A stretch of 16,610 nt of DNA, from assembly GCA_018694455.1 (NCBI GenBank), contig JABHNP010000359.1:1-16610 (forward strand). The letters are read 5' to 3'. Below are positions 16,035 through 16,610 of the stretch, in pieces. Positions within the stretch are counted from its first letter, which is position 1. Each line of letters opens with the position of its first letter. This DNA comes from Planctomycetaceae bacterium (GTDB taxonomy: Bacteria > Planctomycetota > Planctomycetia > Pirellulales > UBA1268). Position numbers and translations under genes: made by a program. Under the pieces are notes generated by a model that was given only the letters and a program-made list of their open reading frames with translations, did no database searches and was not told the origin of the DNA.

Positions 16035-16089
16035 TACAAAAATTCCTGAAGTTGTGCCTGTGCTTATTTAGTGCCAGCCCACTTTTTTT

Positions 16090-16119
16090 CTGCTCTACTT
16101 CTGTGCTGCTCTACTTCTG
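16090..16119. repeat. Exact 14-base tandem duplication across the exbB stop codon
   Basis: CTGCTCTACTTCTG occurs at 16090-16103 and 16106-16119, with a period of 16 bases. On the coding (minus) strand the unit carries the exbB ending CAG AAG TAG; the second copy lies just past the stop codon in the spacer. It looks like a small slippage duplication. Confidence 0.85.
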
Positions 16120-16610
16120 CGTTAATGGCACCTTTGAAATAAGACGAACCGCTTCAGTATCCACGTCACTATTAAGCTGCTCAAGCCAATTACGAAATAA
16201 ATTGAAACAGGCGACGGCAGGAATAGCCAACCAGAGACCGATAAGCGTTGTCACAAGCGCCTGCGAAATACCAATAGCTAATTCGTGATGTTTCGGTTGG
16301 GTTGCCGACTGAGCAATTACAGTAAACGCACTTACCATACCACTGACTGTTCCGAGCAACCCGAACATTGGTGATAAAGAGCCAATGAGTGAAACGTAAC
16401 TGATCTTGTGCTCAAGCTGCATTGCTTCTTCAGCTTCTGTTTCACGCATTGCGTCAAGTGCCTGCTGCCGACCAACTTGCAATTTAACGAGGCCCACAGA
16501 AAGCACTCTCCCTAGATAAGAATCATCAGATTTTGCCAGTTCATACGCCTGCTGAAATTCTTTATTATCAAGATGCAGTTCAAACCCTTCAATAAGTTCA
16601 GGTGGCATGA
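16111..16610 (-). CDS. MotA/TolQ/ExbB proton channel family protein (5' end beyond window)
   Basis: The C-terminal 166 codons or so of a MotA/TolQ/ExbB family protein, which forms the inner-membrane proton channel with the ExbD proteins encoded next. The frame enters from the right edge. Visible are the cytoplasmic helix region (EAYELAKSDDS-like, FQQAYELAKSD), the amphipathic RETEAEEAMQLEHKIS, the membrane segment YVSLIGSLSPMFGLLGTVSG with the family's GLLGTV motif, and the last segment LVTTLIGLWLAIPAVACF. The first membrane segment and the start lie outside the window. The ATG at 16608 is probably internal, since the family has a further membrane helix before this point. It ends at TAG inside a small tandem duplication. 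Confidence 0.9.
   Translation of the reverse strand, partial: MPPELIEGFELHLDNKEFQQAYELAKSDDSYLGRVLSVGLVKLQVGRQQALDAMRETEAEEAMQLEHKISYVSLIGSLSPMFGLLGTVSGMVSAFTVIAQSATQPKHHELAIGISQALVTTLIGLWLAIPAVACFNLFRNWLEQLNSDVDTEAVRLISKVPLTQK

Overview
The window reads as chromosomal DNA of a marine-type PVC bacterium, most likely a planctomycete. This is inferred from gene content and has not been tested by any search. The supporting signs are a MotA/TolQ/ExbB-ExbD-ExbD cluster, an ExeA-like ATPase next to a CpsD/ParA-like ATPase, exported sugar hydrolases, and a fucose catabolic cluster. Base composition looks balanced and no mobile element, CRISPR array, rRNA or tRNA was seen.

Left part (1-5873, all minus strand): an L-fucose utilisation operon. 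Transcription runs from high to low coordinates: fucP (L-fucose/H+ symporter), fucI (L-fucose isomerase), fucA-like class II aldolase (L-fuculose-1-phosphate aldolase), then a GH29 alpha-L-fucosidase with a signal peptide that runs off the left edge. Together they would release fucose outside the cytoplasm, import it, isomerise it to fuculose and cleave fuculose-1-phosphate to DHAP and lactaldehyde. The kinase step is not in the window.

Middle (6252-9930, minus strand): upstream of the fucose genes lies an exported alpha/beta hydrolase with a GSSHG nucleophile elbow. Then, after a 471-base gap, comes a tight three-gene module. In order of transcription it holds a single-pass membrane protein of unknown function, a CpsD/ParA-like P-loop ATPase, and an ExeA/GspA-like AAA ATPase. 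Both ATPases lack the canonical Walker A lysine (Arg in one, Val in the other). This is the least explained part of the window.

Right part: metH, a full-length cobalamin-dependent methionine synthase (plus strand, divergent from the module), is followed after 48 bases by a XerC/XerD-type tyrosine recombinase. Convergent to these on the minus strand is the exbB (partial, entering from the right edge) - exbD - exbD cluster of a proton-driven inner-membrane energiser.

Intergenic DNA carries several short direct tandem duplications (periods 12-20 bases), two of which span the stop codons of fucA and exbB, and a few short inverted repeats that could be operators. No convincing intrinsic terminator or riboswitch was found.
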